The notes below the pieces were generated by a model, which saw nothing but the letters and a program-made list of their open reading frames with translations, did no database searches and was not told where the DNA came from. The position numbers and the translations under genes were made by a program. 64,000 bases of DNA. Source: Ascaris suum (Eukaryota; Nematoda; Chromadorea; Rhabditida; Ascarididae). Positions 26,452 through 39,959 of the stretch are shown here, piece by piece (the stretch's first letter is position 1; each line of letters starts with the position of its first letter). The DNA is taken from contig CM024189.1 of NCBI GenBank assembly GCA_013433145.1, positions 5,204,501 to 5,268,500 on the forward strand, in the 5' to 3' direction.

Positions 26452-27649
26452 AGAGGAATGGGCATCCGCCCTTCTACTGCACTTCTGCCGTTAGCAACTG
26501 CTGATCGTTTTTACAGCGTTTATTGATTTCTATCCGGAATGTGGTAATCGAACGGTCTGCTCCAGCTATACCTTCAAAAATTAGATCGATGCTCGTCTCT
26601 AGCTTCGGCTGCACTAAGTGTCGTTCCGTGCGGAAAATTTCGGACCGTTACAGAAGTGCCTCTCATTAGTAAAATATGGAAGAGGGGACTGAAGGGGACA
26701 CCTTGCCTGTAATGAATAGGCGTCAATTCCGCCTTTAATAATGCAAGATATTTGAGGAAGGGTGGAGGGGCACCCAGCTTTCTACCGTATCGCTACCGAT
26801 AATAGCCGCGCTCAGCACTGCGTAAAATGACAGAAATGCAGTGTTAATTTGCTACTGCTTCTCAGTTCGGGCTATGTTTCACGAAGATTTTACAATGTTT
26901 TCATTGTTTAGTTATTACACGTTGGGGCGATGAGTGCAATTTACAGTACGTGCTATTATAAGCATTCACGACCAACCACCATACGATCCGCTGATAAGCA
27001 TGAAGCTCATCAACGAAAGCAACCTCTGAAAATGGTGTCGACAAGACGATAACAGGACAATGTGAAGTTTCTTGGAGCTTTTTACTGCAGTTTAGAACTT
27101 TCAAAGATGCGATAGTTACTTACGGAGAAGAAAGAAGCAAAAACAACAAACCTCAATGAGAGCGAGGATAAACGTCATTATTTTCGTAATGTAGAGTTCT
27201 TATTGACTTCTTCGTGAAAGTTTTCACGAGAATTGGGTAATTCTCAGCACAGTGAATAGAAACTTTTGTCAACAGCTATATATTCCTTTCGGCAATCCTT
27301 TGTCTTACCGAATTTACAATCATCTCATAGAAGCATCAACGCGTGCTAAGAAATCTAAACTTCCTATATTGTTGGGATGATATGAAAAACTACAAGCAAG
27401 AGGTTTGTAATCTCGTAGAATTGAAGGAATTCAACAGTCACAGGTTACGCGCAAAACTGCAATGAAGTACGTAGACGTAGGGTGCAAGCGGTTAGATGAA
27501 TAGCATCCAAAACGTATGGCAGGAGGCAAAAGCGTCGGAGGAAATTAGCAAAGGCTGATTAAAAAAGAAATGAAGCGCGAAATGCGACTGACATAGCCGT
27601 CGTTGCCACTGCTAAAAAACCGATAAAAGGGATCAACAACTGAGATACA

Positions 27650-28880
27650 ATACTATTCCTCAAAGTTGCAGCTTCTAGCTAACGGTTGCTTTCGATATGT
27701 GCATGTCGACTGGTTAACATGAAGCATAAATGCGACCCAGCGACCACAAATGGCACAGCTAACAATAAAGCGCACTACGAATTCGCAACGCATGCGCATC
27801 GCACAGCACAACAACCAAGCAAGCCGCATACCGGCAGTTCTCTTCCATACCGCCAACGTCACGTCGCCCGTTTCAAGTAGCAGACAGCCGGCACGCTTCC
27901 GACACTGTTCGCTTTTGGCCATTGACAGAGACTGCCATCGATAGATTTGCGATGGCCAATATGATCGAAGTAGGCAACATTAGCGGATAACATCATCCTC
28001 CTTTGCTTATCCAAGCAAGGCGCGCTGCTGTTTCCAGATACGAGCGTCCAATCAAATACGTTCCTATAGTCTGGCACGTACTATCGACGGAAATGCGGCC
28101 AACGGAGCGGCATCCTCACTAGCGGTGACTTCCATGAATCAGCCAGAAAGGCGCGTCCTATGACGGTCTCAGCATTTCTTCTGTTGATATATAGACGTTA
28201 TTTTCATTGCTACTAGCAATATGGAAGAGAGTGAGCAGTCTTAATTCAATCAAGCTCAACACAGGGTACTCCTAAAATAGGCGTACCTCTTTTCTCAACT
28301 TTTCTATCGATATTTGAGATCATAAGCTAATGACAAAATGACGCCGAAACCTACGTGCAAAAATATTGTTGTCCATTGGATGCAGAGACATCCATCGCAT
28401 ATGTAACAGAATGTGCTGCAGCAAGTAGAGAAAGCTCCGGTCGAACTCTGTTCCAGCAAACCTTCCGAATCAAAACTCAAAAAGTAGCATAACTCATTGC
28501 CTGTGACAATAGTTATTCTACCGTAATCCATTGCTCCGAAAAATGTCCATGATAGAACCTGATTTCGCACAGAATACTGCTAGGAGTGCCGATAGGATAA
28601 GGGTGACGTCTCATTAGAGACCCCATTTGCTTCAGACTGGTTCACCTCTGTCGTGTCAACTTAATGCGCCTTGTTGGCCTGCCTCTTAACCTTGTAATAA
28701 CTCCGTCACCTATAATCGAAGAAAATCTGTATCCTCGTGTATTCACGAAAAGCGATGTGCTACAAGAGGCTGCATCATTTGCCCTTTCAACGACTTGGCA
28801 CATGCGTGAAGAATTTATGCGTTCATGAATAGATATCGGAAGTTTATGTGGGTAAGAATGAGCGCCTATCACATGCAGGC
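27650..28880. other. GC-richer zone with several open frames, no gene model
   Basis: Minus frames read DYRNVFDWTLVSGNSSAPCL (to 27859), YGRITIVTGNELCYFLSFDS (28304-28570) and CQVVERANDAASCSTSLF (28642-28872). Plus frames overlap the first. No consistent exon chain was found. A possible exon also lies at about 26953-27027 (minus; VDELHAYQRIVWWLVVNA, acceptor TTTTCAG). It may be a decayed gene or a promoter region. Confidence 0.25.
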
Positions 28881-29206
28881 ACTGCGAAAGACCTTTGGAC
28901 TTTGAACAAATCCAACTTCAAATCCTATACGGATACTTCAATGGCCCATCATCACAAGAAAAACAAAAACATGATACGCCTACGGTAAAAACGGGAATCC
29001 TCGCAAAATCTAATAGTAGAGCGAGGCGATGCGTATTAAAACCAACCTGCATTCAAACATCGAACTTTAAATCAACAAAATAGGCAAATTCGTGGAAGCA
29101 TTCAGACTTTGTTAATTAACTCACATATCACTTTTATTTTCTCCGTTTCATTTTCAGCCTCTTCCACTTCATTTCTTTTTTCCATAATTTCACCTTCTTA
29201 ACATAG

Positions 29207-29450
29207 CTACTGCTCGCTCCAATTTACATTCCCTTCAATTCTTATAAGCGCTTCCCTAGCATTACTGAATTTGCATGATATTTTGAGTTTTGGATAATCA
29301 ACGAGCATAAAAATTACGTCTTCGTTTTCTTCACGAGCTTTGTTAAAATCTTCTTGACGACAGCTTGACGGTACCGAAACGTCGAGAACGAACTATGATA
29401 TCTTCGTTATCGAGCAGTCCATATTCGTCAGTAGCAGCGTTGACATATCG
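29207..29450 (-). pseudogene. Broken coding stretch with one frameshift
   Basis: About 80 codons read as protein: ATDEYGLLDNEDII in one frame, then from about 29393 CRQEDFNKAREENEDVIFML and NAREALIRIEGNVNWSEQ in another, ending in TAG at 29207. A one-base shift near 29393 joins them. An AG at the break (ATCATAG) could instead be an acceptor, making only the second part an exon. A possible earlier piece lies at about 29500-29590 (EFVPLPRFLLTWKP). The protein is not recognised. Confidence 0.38.
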
Positions 29451-30533
29451 TTTTTAAGACAAATTAATAGTAGCTCATAGCGTTAAATAAAACACCGCCT
29501 ACAAGTTTCACGTGGTTTCCAGGTAAGAAGGAAGCGTGGCAGCGGCACGAACTCGTTGACCGTAAAGGAAAAAGAAACACTATCCAGCATTGTGTGGCTG
29601 AATTTCGTCTTTTATAAATAATTTTATGCTGGTCCATATGTATTATTATATCAAGCACGCTCTATATTGGTCCGAGAACAATCAATTTTCTCGCAGTCTT
29701 GACTGAATCGTGTATTGAAGAAAAAGTATTATTCCGTCAGACTTTGTGGAGGTGTAATCGCGAGGGGTGCGAAAGGGAGGGAGAACGAATGAAAGATTTT
29801 CATTGAGGGGGACGTATTGAAGATCTGGTACTTCGACACATTTGATGTTTCCTGTTTTATTTAATTTCCAGCAAAATGTGACGACTCATTTTTCGTGACC
29901 CATGCAAAAAGTCTTGAGAAAGCCTCCTAATGTATTTTTCTTCATAAAAGATTATTTATTTGTTTGTTTCTTCAACCGTCGCATCTTGAAAGCATTCGAT
30001 CCTGGGACGGCTTTCATCTTATTCTTCCACGGTTAAAATCGAACATTATTAATGCCTATGTAGACGCATAGCCAGGAGATGTAGAGAATAAGCGAGGATT
30101 TCATCCGTGCAAAGCAATAAAAATGTGCATGAAAAGATTAGTGAGAGCATATTTAAGGCGCCTCAAATGTATATAAAGAAGAAAAGAGCGGAGAAGAGGG
30201 AGCCTTTGGTCTGTTCGATGCAGATGCCTTTTTGGTCTGAATGCTTCTACACGTGGCATTTTGGAAAATTCCAAAGGCCAGGCGATTCACGTACAGTTTA
30301 AAGATGGAAAGGTGTGGTCGTTTAGAATAGAAAGATGTGTTCTTTTAAACCTGTTTTTGCAAATCACAGTGTCTTTTTTGTTGCTTTTTGCTGTTTGAAT
30401 AGAGCAGCCACTCAAATAGCACAATACGACTCCATTAATACCCAAAAAAAGAACAGAGATCTTCCACACCCTGAATTCCCAGGAACACCTTCTTCCAGAA
30501 AATACTTTGCACCTGCCATATTATTTTTTTCAG

Positions 30534-30695
30534 GCGGTAGTGTTTCTGCAGTTTGCAACAGTTGGGAAGGAGCACCAACGAAAGACACCAAATTGTTCCA
30601 ACAGTGATGTTTCCAATATTCGGACCGTTTGCACAAATCCTCTACAAAAGATTTTCGCTTTGCGACTTGAGCAGGATGAAATGCAACCCTGCTGA
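30534..30695 (+). CDS. Candidate terminal exon
   Basis: A strong acceptor (T-run then TTTCAG) is followed by 53 codons (AVVFLQFATVGKEHQRKTPN ... LEQDEMQPC) and TGA. A second frame is open for 24 codons after the same acceptor. Upstream, 30440-30520 contains a Pro/Ser-rich open stretch that might be the preceding exon. No family is recognised. Confidence 0.3.
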   Translation, partial: AVVFLQFATVGKEHQRKTPNCSNSDVSNIRTVCTNPLQKIFALRLEQDEMQPC

Positions 30696-30739
30696 TCGCA
30701 TGAAAAGTTTTCCCTAGCTCTAAATATCCGCAACTCTTT

Positions 30740-33560
30740 CAGTTAGTGTTGATATAGCAACTCGAAAGTTGGCCACCTTATAACGCGGAGTATATGCATA
30801 TTGTAGTCGCTTAATTCCGCAACTCTACATTCAACGGGTTTTGAGAGTTATAACTACCGGGTAAGTATATAAACATAAGGAAAACATACGTATAAACCTG
30901 TGGATACGATGTCCCAATAATGTGCGCTGCAAGATGAAACTTGCGCAGATGCAAGAAAAGGCGAACTTATAAAAAAAAAAAACAAGTGCTTATTTTATGC
31001 TCTAACTTGAAAGCGCTTTTTTCTCGTGGAATAGAATTATTTATATAAGAACTTCTATACGCTAGAGCGTCATAGTATTGTGTTCTCGTAAGAAACGTTT
31101 ATTGCAAAACGATAAATGCCCAATGCAGTATAGAGTATGATTTCCCATTTCAAGAGGTTCTTTATGAGTCAAAGAAAACGTCAGTAATAACGAATTGTGC
31201 TACATTAATTCAAAAGAACTTTCACACGCTTCTGCACCTAGAAAGTGACGGCATTAAACTGCTACTATTTTATACAACAGCATAGTATTTCTTTTCAGTC
31301 GATGACTGCATAAAAGAAGATAGCCAAAGATATGCTTTCATCGTGATCCATTACCCGTTCTATTTTCGATATGATTGTAAGCCCTGAACTGCATCACGAT
31401 TAGGACTGCATACCGCGCGCATCTATTAGCAGTATATACTTAGAATCGCACAAATTTTCTGAGAACTCCTCATCGCTCTTCAAGTCCCCATACAAATCTG
31501 TTGTGTTTTACTTGTCATTGAATGATCGCTAACATATCATAGCTTCAAACAAGAGACTGTCACATCAACGGCTAAATTATGATGGTGTAAGCATGTGCGT
31601 TAAAATAATAAGTGTGACTCTCGTGAGCTAATACCCATGTAAATTATTTTCGCGATACCCATATAATGAGTATGCAAATCTGCAAAATGCTCTACTTTTA
31701 TTTCATCAACATTGGCATCTCATCACACATGTCACCTATCGAATAGAGGGAATTCATTTTATTCACTAGTAACAATGTCGTCCATTCGAATTAAGAAAAA
31801 GTAAACTGCAGAAAGAGCGTTCAAGAGAATCGGATTGAATTCACTCAATCGCATCCAACAACAACAACAGTCAAACACCATCGATGCCATTTATTGTTAT
31901 CAGCTCACGATCAGATATAATGAGATACGATGCCAGTGTTTAAAAGTTAATGCTCTTAACATGCAACAGCTACGACCAGCAGTCAAACGATTTTAGAAAT
32001 GACCACATGGGAAAAGATAATTATAAACGGATATCGAGTTCGATAGGCTTAGATGCAGGCACATTGTAGTGTGCAGAAAGCAGTCGCTTTTCTTATGCGT
32101 TTTTTGCAAATCTGCATTGGCAAAGCGCAATCTCTGCATTCGTGCGTGTTTATCTCTTTTCATAGATCCATCTCGGGGACCCTTGAAGCTATATTTGAGA
32201 AAATAATTGGGGAAGAGGGGGAGGGGGGAAGGAGAGAGAAATAATCTGCGCCAAAGAACGGCTTCAAGACTTTTCATTTCGACCCTTCAACTCAGACACT
32301 TAAAAGTGTCCAGAAATTTAAAGGTGTCTAAAAATTTACATGCACTTCGAAATCAGTACTATAGCATTTTAGACCGATAGTATCAGATAAAAGGATTCTA
32401 TAGACTTGTATGGTGATGATAAATGGGGGTAAATACGGGGCAGGCCGAATAATTAAACATAAGCGTCTTATTGCTGATGTTTCATTCTTTGCTGGCAAGG
32501 ACTGGTTAGCCTTCAGTTATACTGAATTGCCACAGCGCATATCGCGAAAGCTCATTTGCCACGCTTTCCACTTGTCTTAAAGCTTAAGCTTGTTTTAAGC
32601 GCTAAGTCTACAGACCTTTTGCTGCTTTTGCAGTAGCATATATCACTAGTCATATAATTCCAAGCGGTACCTAGCCGTTTATTACAAATATTTTGAACTA
32701 TAAGAAATCGTTGCTGATATTAGTGGCAAACGCATACTAGAATTCTAGTAGTAAAATGAGTATATAGACGACAAACTATACAATCATCGCAGTAGTTTAC
32801 TGCAGCACTTTTATGATAGAACTAAATCCTCACTAGATTACGCAAAATCAAATTAGTCGAAGTGACTATATTAGAAATATGTGAATTTCTAAGGAGCTAT
32901 CGAATCTACTTCAAAGAAATCGATAGTGAACCAAAAGTTTGTTTATTTTTTCTGCCCACTGCCTACAAATTAATAGCTGGTCCTGTAAAAAAAACAAACG
33001 AAGTGAGTATATCTCACACGATCACAATCATAAAATCCAGTACTAAAAGGTTTTTCCAATTGCTAAAAAAGGAACAATAATCGCTAGTAAACACTAATTT
33101 CTACAGATTTACGTAAGCGATTAACTAACGAAAAATGCCTATTCTTCTGGCCCTTCTATGAGTGAAATTGAAAATTTTTGCTATGTTTTATTTTCAAAGA
33201 TTGTCTACTACCTCAGTTCTCTATAAAATCTTTGCATCTTACTTTAGCCATCAGAAGTCGTTATCAGATGAGCGAAATTGGTAGGTGATTATCAAAGAGA
33301 TTCCCTAAGCCGTTTAGAATTTTTGCGACATGTGAGAACGTATCTCAGTGTATAATAGTACAAAAATTCCCAATTTTCAGTCTTTCTATGCCGAAATTTA
33401 ATCGTACTGTACGTTTATTCGAATAAGATCTATAATAAGATCTGAGAATAGTAACATATGCTACATATCCGTCTAGTGTAATATCCAGTGAAGGCGAAGA
33501 CCACACACGTTTGCGACCTGACGAATAGACGACAGCAAAGATTATAGCTTTAAAAAAACC
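30740..33560. other. No gene seen
   Basis: AT-rich intergenic or intronic sequence; short frames only. Confidence 0.5.
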
Positions 33561-33564
33561 AAAA

Positions 33565-34067
33565 TCACATAAGTAGGTGATTCTTCATAGTATCGTTGAG
33601 TTTGTAACGTGCGATGTCGCATACGAGCTCCAGCTTACAGAGCATCTTCTGCATTTCGCTGATTGCACTACAAATCACCTCAACAATACGTGTTGAACGC
33701 GCATCAAACTGTGCAATTTCAAGTGCCAATTCGAGTGCAAATCTCGATCGGCCGATAGGAATGTCGACAACAAGGACGCCACTCGACAAAAGCGCCGATT
33801 GGTAACGTCAACACAACACCATTATGCGATGTGATAACGAATGACGGAGGCTACTTTTGCGCATTCATCCATCAAGATATTCTCCAATGCTGTATTCGAA
33901 CGTTTCCATTCACTCGATAAAAATTTCTCATAGCACTCTTTCGGTTGTGAGTGATTCAATGACACTTTGCCAAAGCATCTCGTTGCATGATCAGAGAGTG
34001 ATAAATCCCCTAATCGCCGCTTCTATCGACTGATATTTTTAACGGCCATCACTTTTATGGCTGCACT
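33565..34067 (-). pseudogene. Intronless broken gene
   Basis: One frame from 34067 reads SAAIKVMAVKNISR, a TAG at 34023-34025, then KRRLGDLSLSDHATRCFGK and on through ECYEKFLSSEWKRSNTALEN to a TAA at 33822-33824. A different frame resumes with SSGVLVVDIPIGRSRFALEL and IVEVICSAISEMQKML, ending at 33565. Helical, protein-like composition over about 165 codons, with one stop and one frame break and no intron, suggests a retrocopy or decayed gene. The parent family is not recognised. Confidence 0.42.
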
Positions 34068-34139
34068 CTGCAAATCTCTATTCCCGAGCCCACAACAAAC
34101 ATATTGCATATGCTTATTTATGTCTCTACTATGATTTAA

Positions 34140-37100
34140 GACCTAGAAAAAAAACACACTGATGTCGAAAAAATTTGGGAATGTGTGAAGGTAGAAGGTA
34201 TGGAAGTATGGAACTGTTATTCATAACAATAGATGTCAAAATAGTTTTCTATAATTTATCGATAATCAGCACTGAATCAGCGTCCATTATGTATTGCGGA
34301 TGACATTAGAAGTTGTATTAAAAAAGACTTTCGGTGCCAATAAAAGCCTTAATTAACTTACAGATGTTGTAGTTTCCTTCGTATGCGAATGTGTGGCTGC
34401 GCGCACGCATTTGTCTGCATCTATGTCTGTGACTGTGACATTTTAACGGCAGTACTTCAAAGCTATGTACATGGTTTGACTGATTCACACCGACTGGCAT
34501 AACGCTGCACTAATGAATCGTTTCTTTCTAATTAAACTTAAAAATGAGCTTTCATTCCGATGATCAGTAAGACTTTTTTTCTTGCTGATTACCACTAAAG
34601 AAGCAATGCTCGATAGAGGTATGTTAATGTGATATGGTAATGTTAATGCGGTAAAAGGATTTGCCAATTTTGTTTACACAGCGATACGTGCAATAACTCG
34701 GCAACGTTAAGTTATCGCAAAGTGACGCTAAGAAACTGTTGAACGCTTTGTAAAATGACACATTTATTCCCATAACGGTCTCACCAGCAGTCTGATGATT
34801 GAATACCGACATGAACAGCCAAACAACTCGGCGTACGACTCATGTGCCAAAAAAATGCTCTTGAAAAGCAATTCGCAAATGAACTAGCGAATTTTTTTGA
34901 GTTGGCTTCTCCCTGCAAGCAATCCTGTTTCACAATCGTGAACGAGCAAATTCTTGCATATGCCACAGAGAGCAATGAATGAACATTAACAATTTGCATG
35001 CATAAATGAGGAAGAAAAATTATTGATATAGGCATAATCTCACAAACATTCTACTCTTTTCACATGCGAACTTATGTGACAACTGTGGGTGATTGCATTG
35101 ACAGTAAAGCACTAAAGAACCGGAAGTAAACGCTTCCTAAATCAGCAATTTGGCAGCGATTGCTTAGCAAAACAAAATGCAATGCAAATGCTTTTACAAG
35201 AAAACAACAAATAGCATGGTTGGAGATATCGGAAAAAGTACTCCTTCTTTTTGAATATTCCCAGGGGTTGTGCCAAACGGAAATGAAAAGCTTATAAGAA
35301 TAGTGCACTCTAAACCGTTGTGTAATTAGTTTTGCATGTAAGTCCTGCTTTTGATATGCTAACAACTGCATTTGCTACATGAGTTAGAAATGGCAAGTAA
35401 TAGGTTAGTCCCTTTCACAGGTTTTCACACTCCCTGAAGTGGCAACCTATATTGTTTGGCCGTTTGATTCAAGACCGAATCTGGCGCGCTGAACAAAGTG
35501 ACCAATTATTTTCGATTTTCTATTTCACTATGTCATTTTGAGAGATATCCTCGCGCTTTATAGATTAAGGCCAAAAAAAGCTGAAAATTTCAGGTGACTA
35601 CATTCAGCATGCAAGCTTCAAATTTAGATACTGCACGACATCAACTGCTTTTCTTTTGTTCCATTTCGCACAAATAACAAATGTGAACAATTACCTACAG
35701 AATCGACAACTGCTCCAACTATATTGAATACCCGGAATTCATTATCCTATCAACATTTGCAATATATCATCGACAAGGCTGCATTTCAACGGATCACCAT
35801 AGCGCAAATTCAGTGAATGTGCAATTTTTGAGGAAAAGCATAATCTGCTTGCCACTAGCCATGGGAAAATTTCTATCTCTTATCTTAGGAACTTTTTTAT
35901 TTCGATGGATGCCTTTTTGAGGCAATCAGCGGAAATGAATCAGGCGGGAGCTCGGAGCTCGCTTATCTTGCAATCCTCAACTCAATTTTCATCTTCAATT
36001 CGTCTATCGCCAATTATCTCAATGGTCTCTATCGCAGTGAAAAAAAATTATAAAAATGAAAAACAAAGTTCGCTCAATAAAAATGAAAAACACATTTCTA
36101 GGAAGCGCAAGAATAAAAGAAAAAAAAAAAGAAAAAAAAGTAAGAAAGAAATGATCACCGCAAATTTGGGGAAAACAAAGGCTCAGTTTGAGCCTATCGC
36201 CCTTATCAATTGCAGCATGCTAAACCATTTTGTAGCCTTGTGCTATAAAGAAAAAGCAAAAGGGAACATTTCCACCGAAATCACAATTAAGTTGCTATAA
36301 AATGAGGAATTTTCACCATCTTTTACAATGGCACTAAAAACAACCTATATAAGAGATGAGCACATTAAGTACAGCAATCAACAATCGTCATATGAATCAT
36401 GGAGCAAAATGAAAAAACTCCTCACAATAGCTGAAAAAAAGCGAAAAAAAAAGACTTCAATACAGCGATCAACAGACGAACATGAATCCCAATATTCTGT
36501 AGAAAGTATGCGCGAGGTGGCGAAACAAAAACTTCACTTTCACACTAAAATCATGTCCCACATAAAACTGTGTCTTATCCGAAAAAGAGAGCAAAGTGAA
36601 GTTGTGGTGCTTCCGTCCCCTCCCCCCTCGCGCCTCCATAACTCTCCCTTGATAAAAGGATGCCTTTATTTGAAATTCTCATGCACCATACTTGGCTGGC
36701 ATTCCTTTTTTTATATGCCTTCAATCATCTCTTTGTTTTTCTTTTTCTCCTTCTTTGACGCTAATCGATCATTTTCACAATGATGCTATTAAATCTATAA
36801 AGTTGAATGAAATAAAAGATGAAATTGTAGCTCAGTCCTCTGTTTACTTGAAGGTTATCCCCTCTCTCCCCTCCCTCCATTCCCCAACCGTTAAATTTCT
36901 CAGAAAAGTTTCCACGTATCATTGCAAAAATTAATGAGAGGAAAACCAATCAACGAAAAGAATACAAATGAAAATGCATGCATGCCAATGAGAATAAATA
37001 AAAAGCGTTAAGAAACGAGATAGGCAATTAGGGAATAACTGAGAAGCGTTGCACAGCTCAACGACGATGTGTTATATTTCTATTTGCCCTTTGAAAGTTT

Positions 37101-37600
37101 TTGTGCAAACCGAATTTTAGCGATGTTATACCTATGGGGTACATATGCTTGTCTGTCTCTTTGAAGCAATAGAAATGAAATTAGGTGAATAGAAATTGAA
37201 CCATCAGATGATTCTGCTCATAGCCTATTGAACGCTTTGACAGTTATGCGCAATGAACGCTCACAATTAAGCGATGTCACAAAATCTGCTCGTTGCTGTT
37301 TTTTGGAACATGATTTGGTGAGGTTCTAAAGCAATTTTTTTTGGCTGAGGATTTGCACACCTGGTCGATAGCACAGAAGAAATGAAGCGTTCACAGATGC
37401 AGCCAAGGAGAGTAAAAGGAACGAACTCCTTCATCAAAGCTATAGTTTTAATGGAAGAGATGCGAATCCTCTCCCCTCCCTCCAAAAATAATCTCAACCA
37501 GTAGTGGGTTTTTGGCTTTCTGCGGGTTAATTTCCAAAAAGTTTTTCGGCACTGTGATGCTACTTTAGCTTATTTTTAAATCTATGCTTTTTTTCGTGAA
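34140..37600. other. No firm gene; two long AT-rich plus frames
   Basis: Frames at 35905-36300 (131 codons) and 36328-36783 (151 codons) start with ATG but run through Lys- and Phe-rich low complexity and lack flanking signals. I regard them as chance. Confidence 0.45.
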
Positions 37601-37624
37601 AATTCTGCCAATTTTTTATGACAG

Positions 37625-38002
37625 TAGAATGCCTCTCAGGGGTCGATCATATAAAAGGTTTATAAGTGCGATCTCCACTGACGACGTTGTAGATCGATTT
37701 CACGAGTCGGTATTTTTTGCTCATTTCACAGCCGAAGGAATCACAGAATCAGATTATAAGAATCCAAAGGTACTGTCATTTTTTCACCCATGAGATGCCA
37801 CAAGGAAACTGCAGAAATTATGCCCTTTTTTTGAATGCAGCCCTCTCTCCGAAAAAATTCTGATGCCTCGAAGGTCATTCAGCTCTCGCGCTTACGGAAA
37901 CTTTTTTCGCAGTTCTTGAGCCAATATAAGCCCATTCGATATGGCTTACACCAAGGCGTTAGAAAATGGGTTTACTTTCGCTGTACGATGCACCGTTCCT
38001 AA
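37625..38002 (+). CDS. Two candidate 3' exons, unrecognised
   Basis: Exon 37625-37769 (acceptor TGACAG, donor GTACTG) reads MPLRGRSYKRFISAISTDDV onward. Exon 37913-38002 (acceptor TTCGCAG) continues in phase 0 with FLSQYKPIRYGLHQGV and ends in TAA. The composition is protein-like and the intron is 143 bp. No upstream exon was found and the family is not recognised. Confidence 0.4.
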
Positions 38003-38459
38003 GATATGCCTGAGAAAAACTGTCGATTCTATCTCCTAAGTTATAGTCTTGGCTGCAAGCCTGGAGGCACTGTTTTATTATTTTTCTATACTGTTGCAAC
38101 AAGCTGGTCTCCTATATTCGATTCCAAAAGGCGCAATTTGGACTAGTTTCCTGAAATACTTCCACTTAGTGACTTAACGAAAAACGCAGATACTGCATTG
38201 CCATATCGAAACGCTGGTTGTTACGCGCAGGTAAATCCGATTCAAAGCAAACAAATTTTCAGATGCAACAACAACTACAGATTAACGTCAAGCTGGGGAG
38301 GAAAAGATATTGTGCTGCGACTACGCAGTTAAAATTTGTGAGCATAGCAATAAGGTTACGCAGTAATAGTATATGAAAATGAATAGGTTAAGCGATGAAT
38401 ATCCCAAATGAAGTGGGGTTGGGGAGCGGTAGGTAAGTAAATAAAAGTGACAAAAATTG

Positions 38460-38640
38460 TAGCCTGCTTTGGCAACCACTCATGCATGCGTGGAGCACCG
38501 TGAAGTGGTGGACGCCTCTCGAAAGGCAGACGAGTGTGCTCCGCTGTGAGAGCAAGTTAGTGACCGGCCGTTCGACGCGGTCGCATTTCGCCGACCACAT
38601 CATGCACGCATAGCCAACCAGTCTCACGCACTCATGGAAT
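38460..38640. other. GC-rich island, coding potential unclear
   Basis: A minus frame reads ETGWLCVHDVVGEMRPRRTA, a TAA, then EHTRLPFERRPPLHGAPRMH. A plus frame is open briefly as well. No exon chain was found; a regulatory or repeat origin is possible. Confidence 0.25.
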
Positions 38641-39503
38641 TGCGATGACCGTTTACTGCTGTTCCTCGTGGACAGTTACTATTAGCATATTCATGTGTTA
38701 TCATCACATTATTCAGCACATCATATCACTTGAAGTCACCTGTAATCTCAACCATCATTAGTTATTAGCACACCTGAGCGCAACGTGCACAGCATGAGGG
38801 AAACGAAAAAGAATCCATAAAAGGAGACAATATGAGACGATAATTTGTTGTCGCAAAAGTGTGAATGAAGTCAAAATTTCTTTCTTTGGTAAGTAGTAAA
38901 AATTTCAAATTAGAAATTGCAATTATTCATGCTGAAAAGGTTTACCTCTGTTCTTTAAGCAAACTAATTCTCTAATCAGCTTCCACTTGAATCTTTTCCA
39001 AATGACGTCCTGCAATCAAGTGATAAGTATGTAAGTATAATAAGAAAACTGAGGCGACAATGGAACGTTGAATAAATGAGATTGAATTTGAGACAGAAGA
39101 TGAAATAGCGAAGCATGTACGTAAGCATTGCACATGTATTTCGCTTCGAAATGATGCATATTCCACATCAACGAGCTTCGACGTGCATTCGTCATGTATG
39201 CACAGATGCGCATGATATTCGATTTTCGGCTGCTTTCCTCTCAATCCACTCCCCTCACTGTTTGCATTTATCAACCTTAGTTTCCATAGACTCCTCACAG
39301 CTTAGTGCCAAAATTTTGTATCGTAATCCTAACAATATAACCTCCATTTTACTCACTTCAAGTCTTTCAATTGCATAATCATTCTCGTATTAAATGCGCG
39401 GAATAAACTAAACAGTGCTCGATCTTTTAAGGCAAAGTGTTAAAGCTGAACTGCACCAGTCAATTGTTGCGTTTCATACGCCAACAACATGCTGATATCA
39501 AAG

Positions 39504-39956
39504 CTAACTCCACTTATGCTCCCTCATAAGTCGCACGAATGCTCCCACAATAAGTAATGCTTCATTGCTATCTGAAGAAAGGGCAAATACTTTCTTACTC
39601 AGAAGGGATATTTTTGAAGGAACTAAGAGGAAAAGAATAGATGAATGCAATATTTTCATATAAAGGCAACTAAGATCTGCGAATGAAAAAACACAGTTAC
39701 TTGCAAGTGCGTGCATTACGATATTAAAAAAAAAAAAAAAAACGGAATCTACATTAAAAAATTCAGTGAGCAATGACGATGAGTTGTTGTCAGCGTGAAA
39801 TGAAAACTGAGTAGCGTACGGTTTTTGGATGATGTGCGTGTAAATGAGCATCGCGAGCTCGTTAACGATGAGCTGTGTGGCAGTGGCGGTGATCATTCCG
39901 AGCTGAGAGCACCCTGGATTATCTGTTCTCTGTAAACGTGATGATGCCATCATCAT
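39504..39956 (-). CDS. Minus-strand open frame, possible first exon
   Basis: The frame starts MMMASSRLQRTDNPGCSQLG next to the GC-rich interval. Its first 50 codons or so look coding (ATQLIVNELAMLIYTHII), then it runs into low-complexity Phe and AT-rich sequence that looks intronic. If real, the coding exon is the GC-rich part only, and splices out before about 39800. No family is recognised. Confidence 0.22.
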   Translation of the reverse strand: MMMASSRLQRTDNPGCSQLGMITATATQLIVNELAMLIYTHIIQKPYATQFSFHADNNSSSLLTEFFNVDSVFFFFFNIVMHALASNCVFSFADLSCLYMKILHSSILFLLVPSKISLLSKKVFALSSDSNEALLIVGAFVRLMREHKWS

Positions 39957-39959
39957 GTG

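Noticed and set aside
30335..30607. 90-codon plus frame running through an acceptor
   Set aside because: The T-run plus TTTCAG inside it marks an intron end, so the frame mixes intron and exon.
35905..36783. Two long plus-strand ATG frames (131 and 151 codons)
   Set aside because: Low-complexity Lys and Phe runs in AT-rich DNA, no splice or start context, no recognisable motif.
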